DNA of 64,000 nt, taken from positions 558,001 to 622,000 of the forward strand of contig NZ_JAGJBZ010000002.1 in NCBI RefSeq assembly GCF_020010925.1. The letters are read 5' to 3'. The notes beneath the pieces are model-generated. The model was not told the DNA's origin. It did no database searches and was given only the letters and a program-made list of their open reading frames with translations. Of this stretch, positions 15,949-24,097 are shown piece by piece. The translations under genes were made by a program, and so were the position numbers. Positions within the stretch are counted from its first letter, which is position 1; the number at the start of each line of letters is the position of its first letter. This DNA is from Streptomyces griseiscabiei. GTDB taxonomy: Bacteria; Actinomycetota; Actinomycetes; Streptomycetales; Streptomycetaceae.

Positions 15949-18900
15949 TCAGTGGCGGGGGTCGCGGAGTTTGCCGATCCGTTCGCGGTCCATACGGAGC
16001 TCGGTGCGGACGAGGCGGGTGATCCGGCCGATCAGCTTGTGCGTGAGCTCGTCCAGCTGGAAGTCGGTGAGGGCGCGGGGGTCGAGCTGGGCGCCGGGGG
16101 CGGCGTTCTCGTCCACGGCCGAGTAGGCGGGCGGGGCGGCGGCCGAGGCGGTGCGCTGCGGTGTGGCGGCCGGGGCGACCGCGGTGGCGGTGACGGGGGT
16201 GACGGCGGTCGTCGTGGTGGCGGGGGTGGGGCGGAGCGGGTTCTCCGGGGCTCGCTGGACGGGCACGGGCGCGGGCGAGGGGGCCGGTGCGGGTGCCGGT
16301 GCGGGAGTCCGGGGGGCGGTGAGTGCTCTGGCGGGGAGTGGGCTGAGGCGCTGGGGTGCCTGCGGGGGTGTCGTGGGGGCGACGGCGGGCGGGAGCGCGG
16401 TGCGCGACGGGGCGGTGGGCCGCCGGTCCGTCGTGAGGCGCTGTACCGCGGAGCCGGTGCCCGCTGATGCGGGACGGCGCAGGGGTACGGCGGCGGGGGC
16501 GGTCCGGCGTTGCACGGCCGGGGGCGCGGTGGGGGTGGGCAGGGCCGAGGTGAGGGCGCGTGTGGGGGTGAGGGGGCGGGCGGGGAGAGGGGATCGCGGA
16601 AGGGGGCGGGGGGTTGGGGTGGTGGTGGGCGGCTGCGGGTCCGTTGTGGCTGGTCGCGCAGTTCCCCGCGCCCCTTCCTGGGGCTGGGCGGGAGCCTTGG
16701 GGGTCGGCGGGGTGGGGGTGCGGGGTGCCGTGGCCGCTCGCTGTACGGGGCTTGTGCCGCCGCCGGGGGCCTTGGGCCCGGAGAGGGGCTTCGTGTCCTG
16801 GGGCGGGGTGGCGAGGGGGGCGCCGAGCAGGGGGCGTTGGCGGGGGGCGGGAGCAGGGGTGGAAGTGGGGGTGGAGGTGGTGACGGTGCGTTGGATCAGG
16901 TGGCCCGGCGGGGTGGTGGGTGTGGCGGGGCGGGCCTGGGATGCCGGGACGGGGCCGGGGGTGGGGGCGCCGAGGCCCATGCGCCTTGGCCGGGCGGGGG
17001 TGCTCCGCTGGACCGGGGCGCTGGCGGGGGAGGGGGTCGCTCCCCGGGCGCCGCTCGGGCCGGCTGCCGTGCCAGTCTTGCCAACCGTCTCGCCGCCGGG
17101 GCTGGTTGGCGTCGGCGACGCGCCGGCCGGGGCTCCGGCGGGCGGGGTCGTCGCACGGCTGGGGGTGGTTGCCGCCCGTTGGACGTCGACGGGGCCACCG
17201 GGAGGGATGGTCGGGGTGCGGCGGGGGGTGCTTGCCTTCGCGGCGGAGGCGGAGGCGGAGGCGGAGGCAGAGGCAGAGGCGGTGGTGGGTGTGGTGATCG
17301 GGGGGTCGCTCGGTGTGGCGCCGGGGGTGATCGGGGCGCGCTGGATGTCCGCCACCGGGGCGCCGGGGGCGGGCGTCCGTGTGGCGGGGGTGGCGGGGGT
17401 GGTGGGCGTGCGGCCGTGACCGGTCGTCGTAACGGGCGACCGGTCCGCCGTGTCACCAGGGCTCACGGGGGCACTGGGGCCGCCTGCGGTGCTACGAGGG
17501 CGGACCGGGGCGTCGGCGGAGCCGGTGGTCGTGGTCCTGGCGTCGGCCGCAGTACCGGTGGACCCCGTGACCGCCCGCTGGACGGCGACCTCGGCGGACC
17601 CGGAGGCGACCGGCGTACGGGCGGGACCGTGGCCCGTGTCGCCGGGGCCGACTGCCCCGCCGCTGGGGCGGGTTGCCGAACCGGTGAGGTTCCCGCCGGA
17701 GCCGACCGCGCTGCCAGGGGAGGCGCTCGCCGCACTCGTCGGACCGGCGGGGCTGGCGGTCGTGCCGCCGGAGGGGGCCGCGCCCCCGCCCGGGTTCGCT
17801 GTCGGGCTGTGAGGACCGCTCGCCCTCGCGCCGGAGCCGGCCGCCGAGGGGCCGGGGCCCGTCGCAGGGCCGCCCAGGGCGGTCGCCCTTCCGCCGGGGC
17901 CCGTGGTCGTCCCGGTGGGACCCGCTGCCGTACGGCCGGAACTCGGCGCCGCACCGGCGGAGTTGGTCGCCGCCCGCTGGACCGTGGGCCCTGCGGGGCG
18001 GGGGTCGGCCGACGGGTTGCCGGACGCACGCTGTGCGGTGTCACCACCGACGGGCGCCGTCGCCCCGCGCGGGCCGGCGGCCGGAGCGACCGGACGCGTA
18101 CCCGAACCGTCCGAACCCGACGCACCGCGCACGGACGAGGCCCGCCCCGCCGGGGCGGCACCGCCCTGTGCCGTGGCACCACCGGAAGCCCCGCGCCCCG
18201 CCCCCGCGTCGCCCGCCACCGAACGCTGCACCGAGGGACCACCCGGCCCCGTACGGCGCGACAGGGCACCACCGGAAGCCGAGGGAGCCGACGAGCCCTG
18301 GCCCGGTGAAGTGAGGTTCGACGAGGGGCCGCCGGGTGCCGTGGACGCGGACGGGGTACCGCCCGGTGTCGTACGGCTGGACGGGTCGCCGCCGGAAGTC
18401 ACGCGCCCCGGTGTCGTGTCGCCCCGCACCGACCGCTGCGACGCGGGGCCGCCGGGTGCCGCAGGCCCTGATGCGGTGCCGCCCGGTGCCGTACGGCCGG
18501 ACGGGTCGCCGCCGGAAGCCACAGGACCCGATGCCGGCTCGCCCAGCACCGAACGCTGCACCGCCGCACCGCCCGTGGTTGCCTGCCGCGACGGGGTTCC
18601 ACCGGAAGGTGCGGCCCCGCACGAGGGACCCTTCGACGCCGTACGCCCGCCACCCGGCGCCGCAATCCCGGACGGCGAACCGCCCGAAGACGAACTGGCC
18701 GCAGGCGAATCACCCGAAGGCGAGCCGCCCGCAGCCGACCCGCCCACAGGCGAACCGCCCACAGCCGAACCACCCACAGGCGAACCGCCCACAGCCGAAC
18801 CACCCACAGGCGAATCACCAGTCGCCACGTGCCCGGACAAAGAGCCGCCCGACAACGTGGCCCCGGTCGAGGCACCCTCCGAAGCCACGCTCCCGGCGAC

Positions 18901-19590
18901 CTCCGAGGTCCCCGTGACCTGGGCGGCCCCCGCGACCCGCGCGGCCCCCGTACCCCCGGCGGCCCCCGTGCTCCGGGGCCGCGAAGCCGGCAGCGTCCGG
19001 CGCTGGACGGCGGGTGACGCGGTGGGTGCCTTGGTCAGAGGGGTCGGGCGGTGGGGGGAGCGGGGTGGCACGGGAGTCACCCGGGGACCGGTCGGACGGG
19101 ACGGCGTGACCTGGTGGGGCGCGCGCTGAACCGGCCGGGCGTCGCCGGGGACGTCGGCGCGCGGCTCCGGCTCGTCGCTCGCCACCGGCAGCGTGCGCGA
19201 CGGCAGTTCGAGTCCGGCGACGGGCACCGCCGATGTGGTGAGGACGTCCCTGACCAGCCCGCCCGGCGCTCCGGGCAGGACGGCGTGGGACAGCGTCCCG
19301 GCGAAGGACGGGTTCTGCCAGGTGGTCAACCGCCCGCTGAACCCGGCGTCCGCGACAGCGGCCCGCCCGTCGGTGGCCCGCTGGATCGGGGCGAGCCCCT
19401 CCCACCCACGGACCTCGGCGGACGAAGCCGGACCCGTCGCAGGCGAACTGCCGCCCGAGCCCGCACCCGAACCGGCGGACGCACCCGAACCCGATCCGGC
19501 CCCGGCATCCGACCCGGCGGACGCCCCGGCACCCCCGTCCCGACGTCCCGTCGACCCGGACGCGCCGCGGAAGCGATCCAAGAACCCCAC
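15949..19590 (-). CDS. Large low-complexity CIS-locus protein with repeated [VI]QR motifs
   Basis: A 1213-residue protein from ATG 19590. Three parts: (1) a short N-terminal segment 'MGFLDRFRG', then a Gly/Ser spacer and a conserved-looking block at ~59-140 ('WEGLAPIQRATDG', 'FSGRLTTWQNPSFAGTLSHA'); (2) ~1000 residues of Pro/Thr/Ala/Gly/Ser-rich disorder; (3) a C-terminal helical segment of ~45 residues ('LTDFQLDELTHKLIGRITR' onward). Through the disorder runs a short motif [V/I]QR[A/S/R/T], about 17 copies at irregular 30-120 residue spacing. No HExxH (DUF4157) motif, enzyme domain or membrane segment. Its place between small tail proteins and second tube would suit a scaffold, cargo adaptor or unconventional ruler; none is proven. 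Confidence 0.7.
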   Translation of the reverse strand: MGFLDRFRGASGSTGRRDGGAGASAGSDAGAGSGSGASAGSGAGSGGSSPATGPASSAEVRGWEGLAPIQRATDGRAAVADAGFSGRLTTWQNPSFAGTLSHAVLPGAPGGLVRDVLTTSAVPVAGLELPSRTLPVASDEPEPRADVPGDARPVQRAPHQVTPSRPTGPRVTPVPPRSPHRPTPLTKAPTASPAVQRRTLPASRPRSTGAAGGTGAARVAGAAQVTGTSEVAGSVASEGASTGATLSGGSLSGHVATGDSPVGGSAVGGSPVGGSAVGGSPVGGSAAGGSPSGDSPAASSSSGGSPSGIAAPGGGRTASKGPSCGAAPSGGTPSRQATTGGAAVQRSVLGEPASGPVASGGDPSGRTAPGGTASGPAAPGGPASQRSVRGDTTPGRVTSGGDPSSRTTPGGTPSASTAPGGPSSNLTSPGQGSSAPSASGGALSRRTGPGGPSVQRSVAGDAGAGRGASGGATAQGGAAPAGRASSVRGASGSDGSGTRPVAPAAGPRGATAPVGGDTAQRASGNPSADPRPAGPTVQRAATNSAGAAPSSGRTAAGPTGTTTGPGGRATALGGPATGPGPSAAGSGARASGPHSPTANPGGGAAPSGGTTASPAGPTSAASASPGSAVGSGGNLTGSATRPSGGAVGPGDTGHGPARTPVASGSAEVAVQRAVTGSTGTAADARTTTTGSADAPVRPRSTAGGPSAPVSPGDTADRSPVTTTGHGRTPTTPATPATRTPAPGAPVADIQRAPITPGATPSDPPITTPTTASASASASASASAAKASTPRRTPTIPPGGPVDVQRAATTPSRATTPPAGAPAGASPTPTSPGGETVGKTGTAAGPSGARGATPSPASAPVQRSTPARPRRMGLGAPTPGPVPASQARPATPTTPPGHLIQRTVTTSTPTSTPAPAPRQRPLLGAPLATPPQDTKPLSGPKAPGGGTSPVQRAATAPRTPTPPTPKAPAQPQEGARGTARPATTDPQPPTTTPTPRPLPRSPLPARPLTPTRALTSALPTPTAPPAVQRRTAPAAVPLRRPASAGTGSAVQRLTTDRRPTAPSRTALPPAVAPTTPPQAPQRLSPLPARALTAPRTPAPAPAPAPSPAPVPVQRAPENPLRPTPATTTTAVTPVTATAVAPAATPQRTASAAAPPAYSAVDENAAPGAQLDPRALTDFQLDELTHKLIGRITRLVRTELRMDRERIGKLRDPRH
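16651..16685. repeat. Interspersed GC-rich repeat, copy 2, inside coding sequence
   Basis: The bases GCGCAGTTCCCCGCGCCCCT followed by TCCTGGGGC match the intergenic repeat copies at 10238 and 60747. Here the repeat is translated on the minus strand as part of the low-complexity protein ('EGARGTARPA'), showing that this normally intergenic element can insert in frame into disordered coding regions. Confidence 0.6.
18711..18820. repeat. 30-bp tandem repeat inside the VQR-repeat gene
   Basis: Two full 30-bp units (18741-18770 and 18771-18800) and a partial third (to 18820), each made of two 15-bp halves that differ slightly. They encode the alternating pentapeptides GGSPV/GGSAV. Degenerate copies extend left to about 18711. 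Lengths are multiples of three, so copy-number changes keep the frame. Confidence 0.7.
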
Positions 19591-19594
19591 GTGT

Positions 19595-19753
19595 TCAGCC
19601 CTCCGACCCGCCCCGTGTCACGAGGGACGCGATCTGTTCGGTGTAGCGGCGGCGGTCGTGGTGTTCGAGGTCGAGGATCTCCTCGAAGCCCCAGTGGAAG
19701 TGGAAGGCGACGTACGCGATCTCCTCGTGCAGCCGGTCGGTCGCGTACGTCAC
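19595..19753 (-). CDS. Small conserved CIS protein (DUF6760-like)
   Basis: A 52-residue protein starting at GTG 19753, which overlaps the upstream stop as GTGA; the longer in-frame opening from 19813 lies inside the upstream gene. Sequence landmarks are 'ATDRLHEEIAYVAFHFHWGF' and 'EILDLEHHDRRRYTEQIASL', matching the small acidic/His-rich protein found in many actinobacterial CIS clusters (DUF6760 as I recall). Function unknown; possibly a tail assembly chaperone because it sits between tube and ruler-like genes. It ends 4 bp before the large low-complexity gene. Confidence 0.75.
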   Translation of the reverse strand: MTYATDRLHEEIAYVAFHFHWGFEEILDLEHHDRRRYTEQIASLVTRGGSEG

Positions 19754-20277
19754 GATTCCCCCAGGCGGCTCCCGCCGAGTTCGACCTCGAAGGGCTCGGA
19801 GCAGTGCGGGCACTCCACGGCCGCGCGGGTGTGGCCCTCCGCGTTGACCTGCCGGTAGAAGTCCTGGAGGAAGGCGAGGTCGGACGCGAACATGTTCTCC
19901 ACGATCCCGTCGTGGACCATCGGCAGATTGCCCAGCCGGGTGATGACCCGGCCGAGCAGCACGACCGACAGATACGCCGGGTTCTCCTGCACACGGACGT
20001 CCCGGAGCGGGATCAGCTCGTCCCGGGCGGTGGCGAGACGCATCACGCCCTCCCGGTGGAGGTTGCCCGCCTCGTCGACGTAACCGCGCGGCAGTTCGAA
20101 CGGGAACTCCGTCCGCAGCCGCTGCGCCACCGGCGCGACGGCCGGAGCCGGTGCCGCGGCCGGTGCCTGCGCGGCGGCGGGAGGCGCGGCGGTGGTGGGG
20201 AAGGCGGACACGGCCGCGGCCGCCTCCTCCTGCCCCGCACCCATGCCCGCGCCCGCCCTGGCAGCCGTGCGCCGCAT
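19750..20277 (-). CDS. CIS-associated tail assembly protein with CxxC motif
   Basis: A 175-residue protein from ATG 20277, which shares one base with the tube gene's stop (TAATG). The first ~60 residues are Ala/Pro-rich. Residues ~65-175 are folded: 'TEFPFELPRGYVDEAGNLHR', 'RDELIPLRDVRVQENPAYLS' and 'VVLLGRVITRLGNLP', then a single CPHC metal-binding-like pair in 'AVECPHCSEPFEVEL'. This is the pattern of a conserved tail-assembly protein seen right after the tube gene in CIS and some phages. Role in particle assembly is inferred from position; whether it is structural or a chaperone is unknown. Confidence 0.7.
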   Translation of the reverse strand: MRRTAARAGAGMGAGQEEAAAAVSAFPTTAAPPAAAQAPAAAPAPAVAPVAQRLRTEFPFELPRGYVDEAGNLHREGVMRLATARDELIPLRDVRVQENPAYLSVVLLGRVITRLGNLPMVHDGIVENMFASDLAFLQDFYRQVNAEGHTRAAVECPHCSEPFEVELGGSRLGES

Positions 20278-20720
20278 TACTCGATGACCAGTTCTTCGAA
20301 GACGATGGTCACGGTCTCGGTGAGCGCGGACGCCTCGCCGGCCTTGAGGGTGCTCGCGTCGATCTTGCTGCACCAGGCGTTGCGCATGTTGTACCGCTTC
20401 ACGGGGGTGTTCTGGTAATCCATCATGATGATCGACGCGTTCTTCCGCGCCGAGCCCATCTGACCGTTGATCGAGTCGTTGATCCAGGTGTTGAACGCGG
20501 CCGACTGGGTCATACCGCGGACCACCGTGCACTGCCCGTTCTTCTGCACACCCGGCAGAAGGTTGACCTCGGGCCGGCCCTGGGCCGAGTTCTGCTGGTA
20601 CGTGATGACGTCCTGTTCGAGGGTGAGGCCGCTGACCTCCGCGAGGTACTCGACCATCACCCCGTCGATCTGCAGGCCGAAATTGTGTGAAGTAAGGGCG
20701 TCACCCGGCGCGAGACTCAT
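20277..20720 (-). CDS. CIS main inner-tube protein (Afp1-like)
   Basis: A 147-residue protein from ATG 20720 with AAGGAC upstream. It has the T4 gp19-like tube features: 'HNFGLQIDGVMVEYLAEVSG', 'PEVNLLPGVQKNGQCTVVRG', 'FNTWINDSINGQM' and a C-terminal 'ALTETVTIVFEELVIE' strand. Placement directly after the sheath gene is diagnostic for the hexameric tube subunit. It lies 82 bp from the sheath gene and shares a base with the next gene. Confidence 0.93.
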   Translation of the reverse strand: MSLAPGDALTSHNFGLQIDGVMVEYLAEVSGLTLEQDVITYQQNSAQGRPEVNLLPGVQKNGQCTVVRGMTQSAAFNTWINDSINGQMGSARKNASIIMMDYQNTPVKRYNMRNAWCSKIDASTLKAGEASALTETVTIVFEELVIE

Positions 20721-20737
20721 CTGTTCTTCGTCCTTCT

Positions 20738-20800
20738 AAGGGGGCAGGGGCAAGGGGCTTGAGCGGGGAGGGGAGGGCGGAGGGGCGCGGGCCGGTGACG
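20738..20800 (-). other. C-rich, G-poor mRNA segment between sheath and tube genes
   Basis: On the coding strand the 60-nt segment is mostly runs of CCCCT and CCCTC with few G residues and no stable hairpin. Such C-over-G bubbles resemble Rho-utilisation sites. It lies at the one sizeable gap between the two most abundant particle proteins. No gene is in it. Function is inference only. Confidence 0.35.
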
Positions 20801-20802
20801 GC

Positions 20803-22380
20803 CTACTCCTCCAGCTCCCCGCTGCCGCTGGAGAACTGGGCCAGCCGGAAGATCACGAACTCGGCGGGCTTGACCGGGGCGATACCGATCTCGCAGATGA
20901 CCCGGCCGAGGTCGACCGACTCCGGCGGGTTGGTCTCCTCGTCGCACTTGACGTAGTACGCGTCCTCGGGCCGCTGGCCGAACAGGGCGCCCTGGCGCCA
21001 CTCGTTGACCAGGAACGCGGAGACGTTGCGCCGGATCCGGGCCCACAGCGCGTGGTCGTTCGGCTCGAACACCACCCACTGGGTGCCGATCAGGATCGAC
21101 TCCTCCAGGTAGTTGAAGTACCGGCGGATGTTCAGGTAGCGCCAGGCCGGGTCGGAGGACATGGTGCGGGCGCCCCAGACGCGGATGCCGCGGCCCGGGA
21201 AGGCACGGATGCAGTTCACGCCGATGGGGTTGAGCAGGTCCTGCTCGCCCCGGGTGATCTGGAGTTCGAGGTCCACCGCGCCGCGTACGACCTCGTTGGC
21301 GGGTGCCTTGTGCACCCCGCGCTCGAAGTCGTTGCGGGCCCAGACACCGGCGACATGGCCGCTCGGCGGGATGACGCGGGACTGGCCGCTGGCCGGGTCG
21401 AAGACCTTGATCCACGGGTAGTAGAGGGCCGCGTACTTGGAGTCGTAGCCCGCGGTCTCCTGGCGCCAGACGCGGATCTGCCGGGCGTTGAGGCCGGGCG
21501 GCGGGTCGATGACGGCGACACGGTCGCCCATCAGCTCGCAGTGCGCGATCAGGCCGAGCTGGACGGCCTTCACGGCCTCCAGGTCGATCGCGCCGCGCTG
21601 GTAGGCGGCCATCAGGTCGGGCACCGCGACCATGGAGATCTCGTCCACGGCCTCCAGGCCGCCGAAGCCGGTGCGGTCGGCGGAGTCGCCGAGGTACTGG
21701 GCCGGGCCGGGGTGGGAGTCGTCCGCGGCCACGGGGGCGACGGGAGCCGGGGCGGCGGGGGCGGCCAGGGCCACGGTCTGGTTCTCGGGGCGCGCGAGCT
21801 GCGCGGCCGGGGCCGTCTCCTGGACCGTGATGAGCTTGGAGCGCTCCTTGACCTGGGTGACGACGTAGTTGCGGCCGCCCTTCTTGGCCGTCACGTCGAA
21901 CGTCTCGACGGCCTTGTCGCCGTCCTTGACGATCAGCTTGAAGCGCTCGGCCGGACCCTCGCCCTCGGGGTCGGCGACCTCGACGCTGAGCGAACCGCCC
22001 GCGACGGCGGTCACGCTGAACGTGCCCAGCTGCTTCGGCTCGCCCGGCGGGAGCGCGGCCGGCGCGGCGGACCCCGTCACGGCGGCCGGACCGCCGTTCG
22101 TGGCGACGCCCTGGTCGGTGCCGCCCACCCGGACGACGTACGCGGCGCTGCCGCCGTTGTTGAAGAACCCGTACACCGAGTGCGCGAGGTAGTAGCCGTC
22201 GGTGAACTCGCCGAAGGCGGCGACGTACTGGGACCAGTTGGTCACCAGCGTCGGCTCGTTCAGCGGACCGGTCGGGGCCAGACCGACGAAGGCGGCGACG
22301 GAGGTGCCCACACCCTCGATGGGACGCGAGCCGCTGGCCACCTCCTCGACGTAGACGCCCGGCGACAGGTAGGACGGCAT
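20803..22380 (-). CDS. CIS contractile sheath protein
   Basis: A 525-residue protein from ATG 22380 with AAGGAGAGCAGAGC upstream. N-terminal 'YLSPGVYVEEVASGSRPIEG' and 'VGTSVAAFVGLAPTGPLNEP' are the tail-sheath signature. The C-terminal sheath domain is clear ('GRGIRVWGARTMSSDPAW', 'YLNIRRYFNYLEESILIGTQ', 'FVIFRLAQFSSGSGELEE'). A variable inserted domain spans ~110-240. Only one sheath gene is present, unlike AFP or PVC with two or three, as is usual for Streptomyces CIS. It is the first gene of the main CIS operon, and a 195-bp intergenic region separates it from divergent paralog genes. Confidence 0.95.
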   Translation of the reverse strand: MPSYLSPGVYVEEVASGSRPIEGVGTSVAAFVGLAPTGPLNEPTLVTNWSQYVAAFGEFTDGYYLAHSVYGFFNNGGSAAYVVRVGGTDQGVATNGGPAAVTGSAAPAALPPGEPKQLGTFSVTAVAGGSLSVEVADPEGEGPAERFKLIVKDGDKAVETFDVTAKKGGRNYVVTQVKERSKLITVQETAPAAQLARPENQTVALAAPAAPAPVAPVAADDSHPGPAQYLGDSADRTGFGGLEAVDEISMVAVPDLMAAYQRGAIDLEAVKAVQLGLIAHCELMGDRVAVIDPPPGLNARQIRVWRQETAGYDSKYAALYYPWIKVFDPASGQSRVIPPSGHVAGVWARNDFERGVHKAPANEVVRGAVDLELQITRGEQDLLNPIGVNCIRAFPGRGIRVWGARTMSSDPAWRYLNIRRYFNYLEESILIGTQWVVFEPNDHALWARIRRNVSAFLVNEWRQGALFGQRPEDAYYVKCDEETNPPESVDLGRVICEIGIAPVKPAEFVIFRLAQFSSGSGELEE

Positions 22381-22539
22381 GCTCTGCTCTCCTTGGGGTA
22401 CGAGACAGGTCGCCTCTCACCCTCACGCGCGAAGCGCGTCCCGGGAAACGTCCTCGGGTGCCAGATCGGGGGCATGACCCTTGCCCCGAGGGGCAGTCCG
22501 GCGCGGCGTCAGGGCACCGCGACCCTGCACCTTCTCCTC

Positions 22540-22575
22540 GTGACCGGGGCTTCGCCCGCCCGGTAGCGTCCCGGC
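22540..22575 (+). promoter_or_regulatory. Leaderless promoter of the first lectin-type paralog
   Basis: GTGACC (22540-22545) and TAGCGT (22564-22569) form -35 and -10 boxes 18 bp apart. The -10 ends six bases before the GTG start at 22576, so the start codon is the predicted +1. The same arrangement, with the same TAGCGTCCC core, recurs before the second paralog. The rest of 22381-22539 carries the sheath leader on the minus strand, including a short ACGCGC/GCGCGT hairpin at 22427-22441. Confidence 0.65.
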
Positions 22576-24036
22576 GTGAGCCTTTGGACTTCCCTCGAAC
22601 CCGCCTCCACGACCGTGGACCCGGGCGGCACCGCGACCGTACGGCTGCGGCTGCGCAACACCGGTGACGTGGTCGACGAGTACCGCTTCGAGCCGGTCGG
22701 CGACATCGCGCCCTGGACCACCGTGGAGCCGCCCACGCTCCGGCTGTACCCCGGGACGACCGGCTCGGTGGAGCTGACGTTCGCGCCGCCCCGGACGCCC
22801 GACGCGACGGCGGGGCCGAACGCCTACGCGTTGCGGATCATCCCCACGGAACACCCGGAGGCGACGACCGTCCCCGAGGGGAATCTGACGATCACGCCGT
22901 TCACGGAGGTGCGGGCGGAGCTGGTCCCGCCGACCGTGAAGGGGCGGCTGCGCGGACGGCCCAAGCTCGCGGTGGACAACCTGGGCAACACCAAGGTCAC
23001 CGCGTCGGTCAGCGGGAGCGACAACGGCGACCAGCTGAGTTACGACATCCACCCCAGCAACGTGCAGATCGAGCCCGGCCGTGCCGCGTTCGTGAAGGCC
23101 ACGCTGAAGCCGCGGCAGATCATCTGGTTCGGGTCCAAGGAGGAGCGGCCGTACACCTTCGCGGTGAAGCGGTCCGGGGTGACGCCGCTGGACGTCGAGG
23201 GCACCTATGTCCAGCGGAGCTTCCTGCCGGGCTGGCTCGCCACCTGCCTCGGGATCTTCCTGGCGCTGGGCATCACGTTCCTGACGATGTGGCTGGCGTT
23301 CCGGCCCACCGTGACCAGCGCCGCGGGCGAGTTCCAGGAGACCTCCGTCAGCACCCTGCCGCCGCCCACCCCTTCGGCACCGGCGGCCCCGACCCCGTCG
23401 CCGCCCACCCCCTCCGAGGCCGCGCCCTCCTCCGAGCCCCCGAAGGCCGTGGAGACGGAGAGCGCGGGCGGTGGCGGTGGCGACGACGGCGGCGGTGGCG
23501 GCTCCGGCGGTGGCTCCGAGGAGAAGAAGAAGGCCGCGCCCACGGCCGCGACCGCCGTACGGCAGCTGGCCGCGGCGGATCCGAACGGCCGGCACATCTG
23601 CTACCGCGCCTTCGTGACGGGCAAGGGCTGGACGGCCCCGGAGTGCGACGGCGACACGGCGGGCACGGTGGGCCAGAGCCGCTCGCTGAAGGCCCTCAAC
23701 ATCGCGGTGTCCGGTGTCAACGGCACGGCCGGCGTCGCGTTCGTCCACGACCCCGACTCGACCAACGGCCAGGGCACGTACGGCGGGAAGCCCTGGACGG
23801 GCGCGAAGGACGGCTTCGACAACTACATCGGCAGCTCCAAGGCGGGCGCCCCGGACATGCTGGGCTTCACCATCAACGTCGACGAAGGCGGCAGGGCCGT
23901 CTGCCAGTCGGTGCACCAGAAGGACCGGGGCTGGCAGAACCTGGCCTGCGACAAACCCGGCGAGGGAGAGCACTACATCTTCGGCGGCACCCTGGACAAC
24001 GGCATCTGGCTCGAAGCCGTCAAGTTCACCGTCTGA
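22576..24036 (+). CDS. CIS-locus membrane protein paralog 1 (Ig-like/TM/ChW-like C-terminus)
   Basis: A 486-residue protein from GTG 22576, no signal peptide. Residues ~1-210 form two Ig-like beta domains ('VDPGGTATVRLRLRNTGDVV', 'VEPPTLRLYPGTTGSVELTF'). One transmembrane helix follows at ~219-241 ('WLATCLGIFLALGITFLTMW'), then a Pro-rich and Gly/Lys linker to ~320, then a ~160-residue domain with two GW repeats ('GWTAPECDGDTAGTVGQS', 'GWQNLACDKPGEGEHYIF') like clostridial hydrophobic W (ChW) repeats. Predicted topology is N-in, C-out. N-terminal halves of the next two genes are nearly identical. Position between two CIS transcription units suggests a surface or envelope function linked to CIS; no enzyme motif is seen. 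Confidence 0.75.
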   Translation: MSLWTSLEPASTTVDPGGTATVRLRLRNTGDVVDEYRFEPVGDIAPWTTVEPPTLRLYPGTTGSVELTFAPPRTPDATAGPNAYALRIIPTEHPEATTVPEGNLTITPFTEVRAELVPPTVKGRLRGRPKLAVDNLGNTKVTASVSGSDNGDQLSYDIHPSNVQIEPGRAAFVKATLKPRQIIWFGSKEERPYTFAVKRSGVTPLDVEGTYVQRSFLPGWLATCLGIFLALGITFLTMWLAFRPTVTSAAGEFQETSVSTLPPPTPSAPAAPTPSPPTPSEAAPSSEPPKAVETESAGGGGGDDGGGGGSGGGSEEKKKAAPTAATAVRQLAAADPNGRHICYRAFVTGKGWTAPECDGDTAGTVGQSRSLKALNIAVSGVNGTAGVAFVHDPDSTNGQGTYGGKPWTGAKDGFDNYIGSSKAGAPDMLGFTINVDEGGRAVCQSVHQKDRGWQNLACDKPGEGEHYIFGGTLDNGIWLEAVKFTV

Positions 24037-24063
24037 CAAGGCCGTTGGGGCGCGTGGTCGATG

Positions 24064-24095
24064 GCCGCCGGGGCAGCAGGACCTGCCCCGGCGGC
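24064..24095 (+). terminator. Hairpin between paralogs 1 and 2
   Basis: GCCGCCGGGGCAG (24064-24076) pairs perfectly with CTGCCCCGGCGGC (24083-24095), a 13-bp stem with a 6-nt loop, 27 bp after the paralog 1 stop and just upstream of the paralog 2 promoter. It separates the two transcription units. Confidence 0.65.
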
Positions 24096-24097
24096 TC

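Noticed and set aside
12354..16022. A 1222-residue plus-strand open frame over spike, LysM and tube genes
   Set aside because: It is the antisense shadow of five well-recognised CIS genes; its sequence is Arg/Gly/Val-rich without any family resemblance, as expected in high-GC DNA.
18741..18820. CRISPR-like array
   Set aside because: The repeats are contiguous without unique spacers, encode in-frame pentapeptides, and no cas genes are present.
16510..19129. Long plus-strand open frames opposite the VQR-repeat gene
   Set aside because: The minus-strand frame has the QR motif array, a defined N-terminal block and a C-terminal helix, and fits the operon; the plus-strand frames are low-complexity mirror images.
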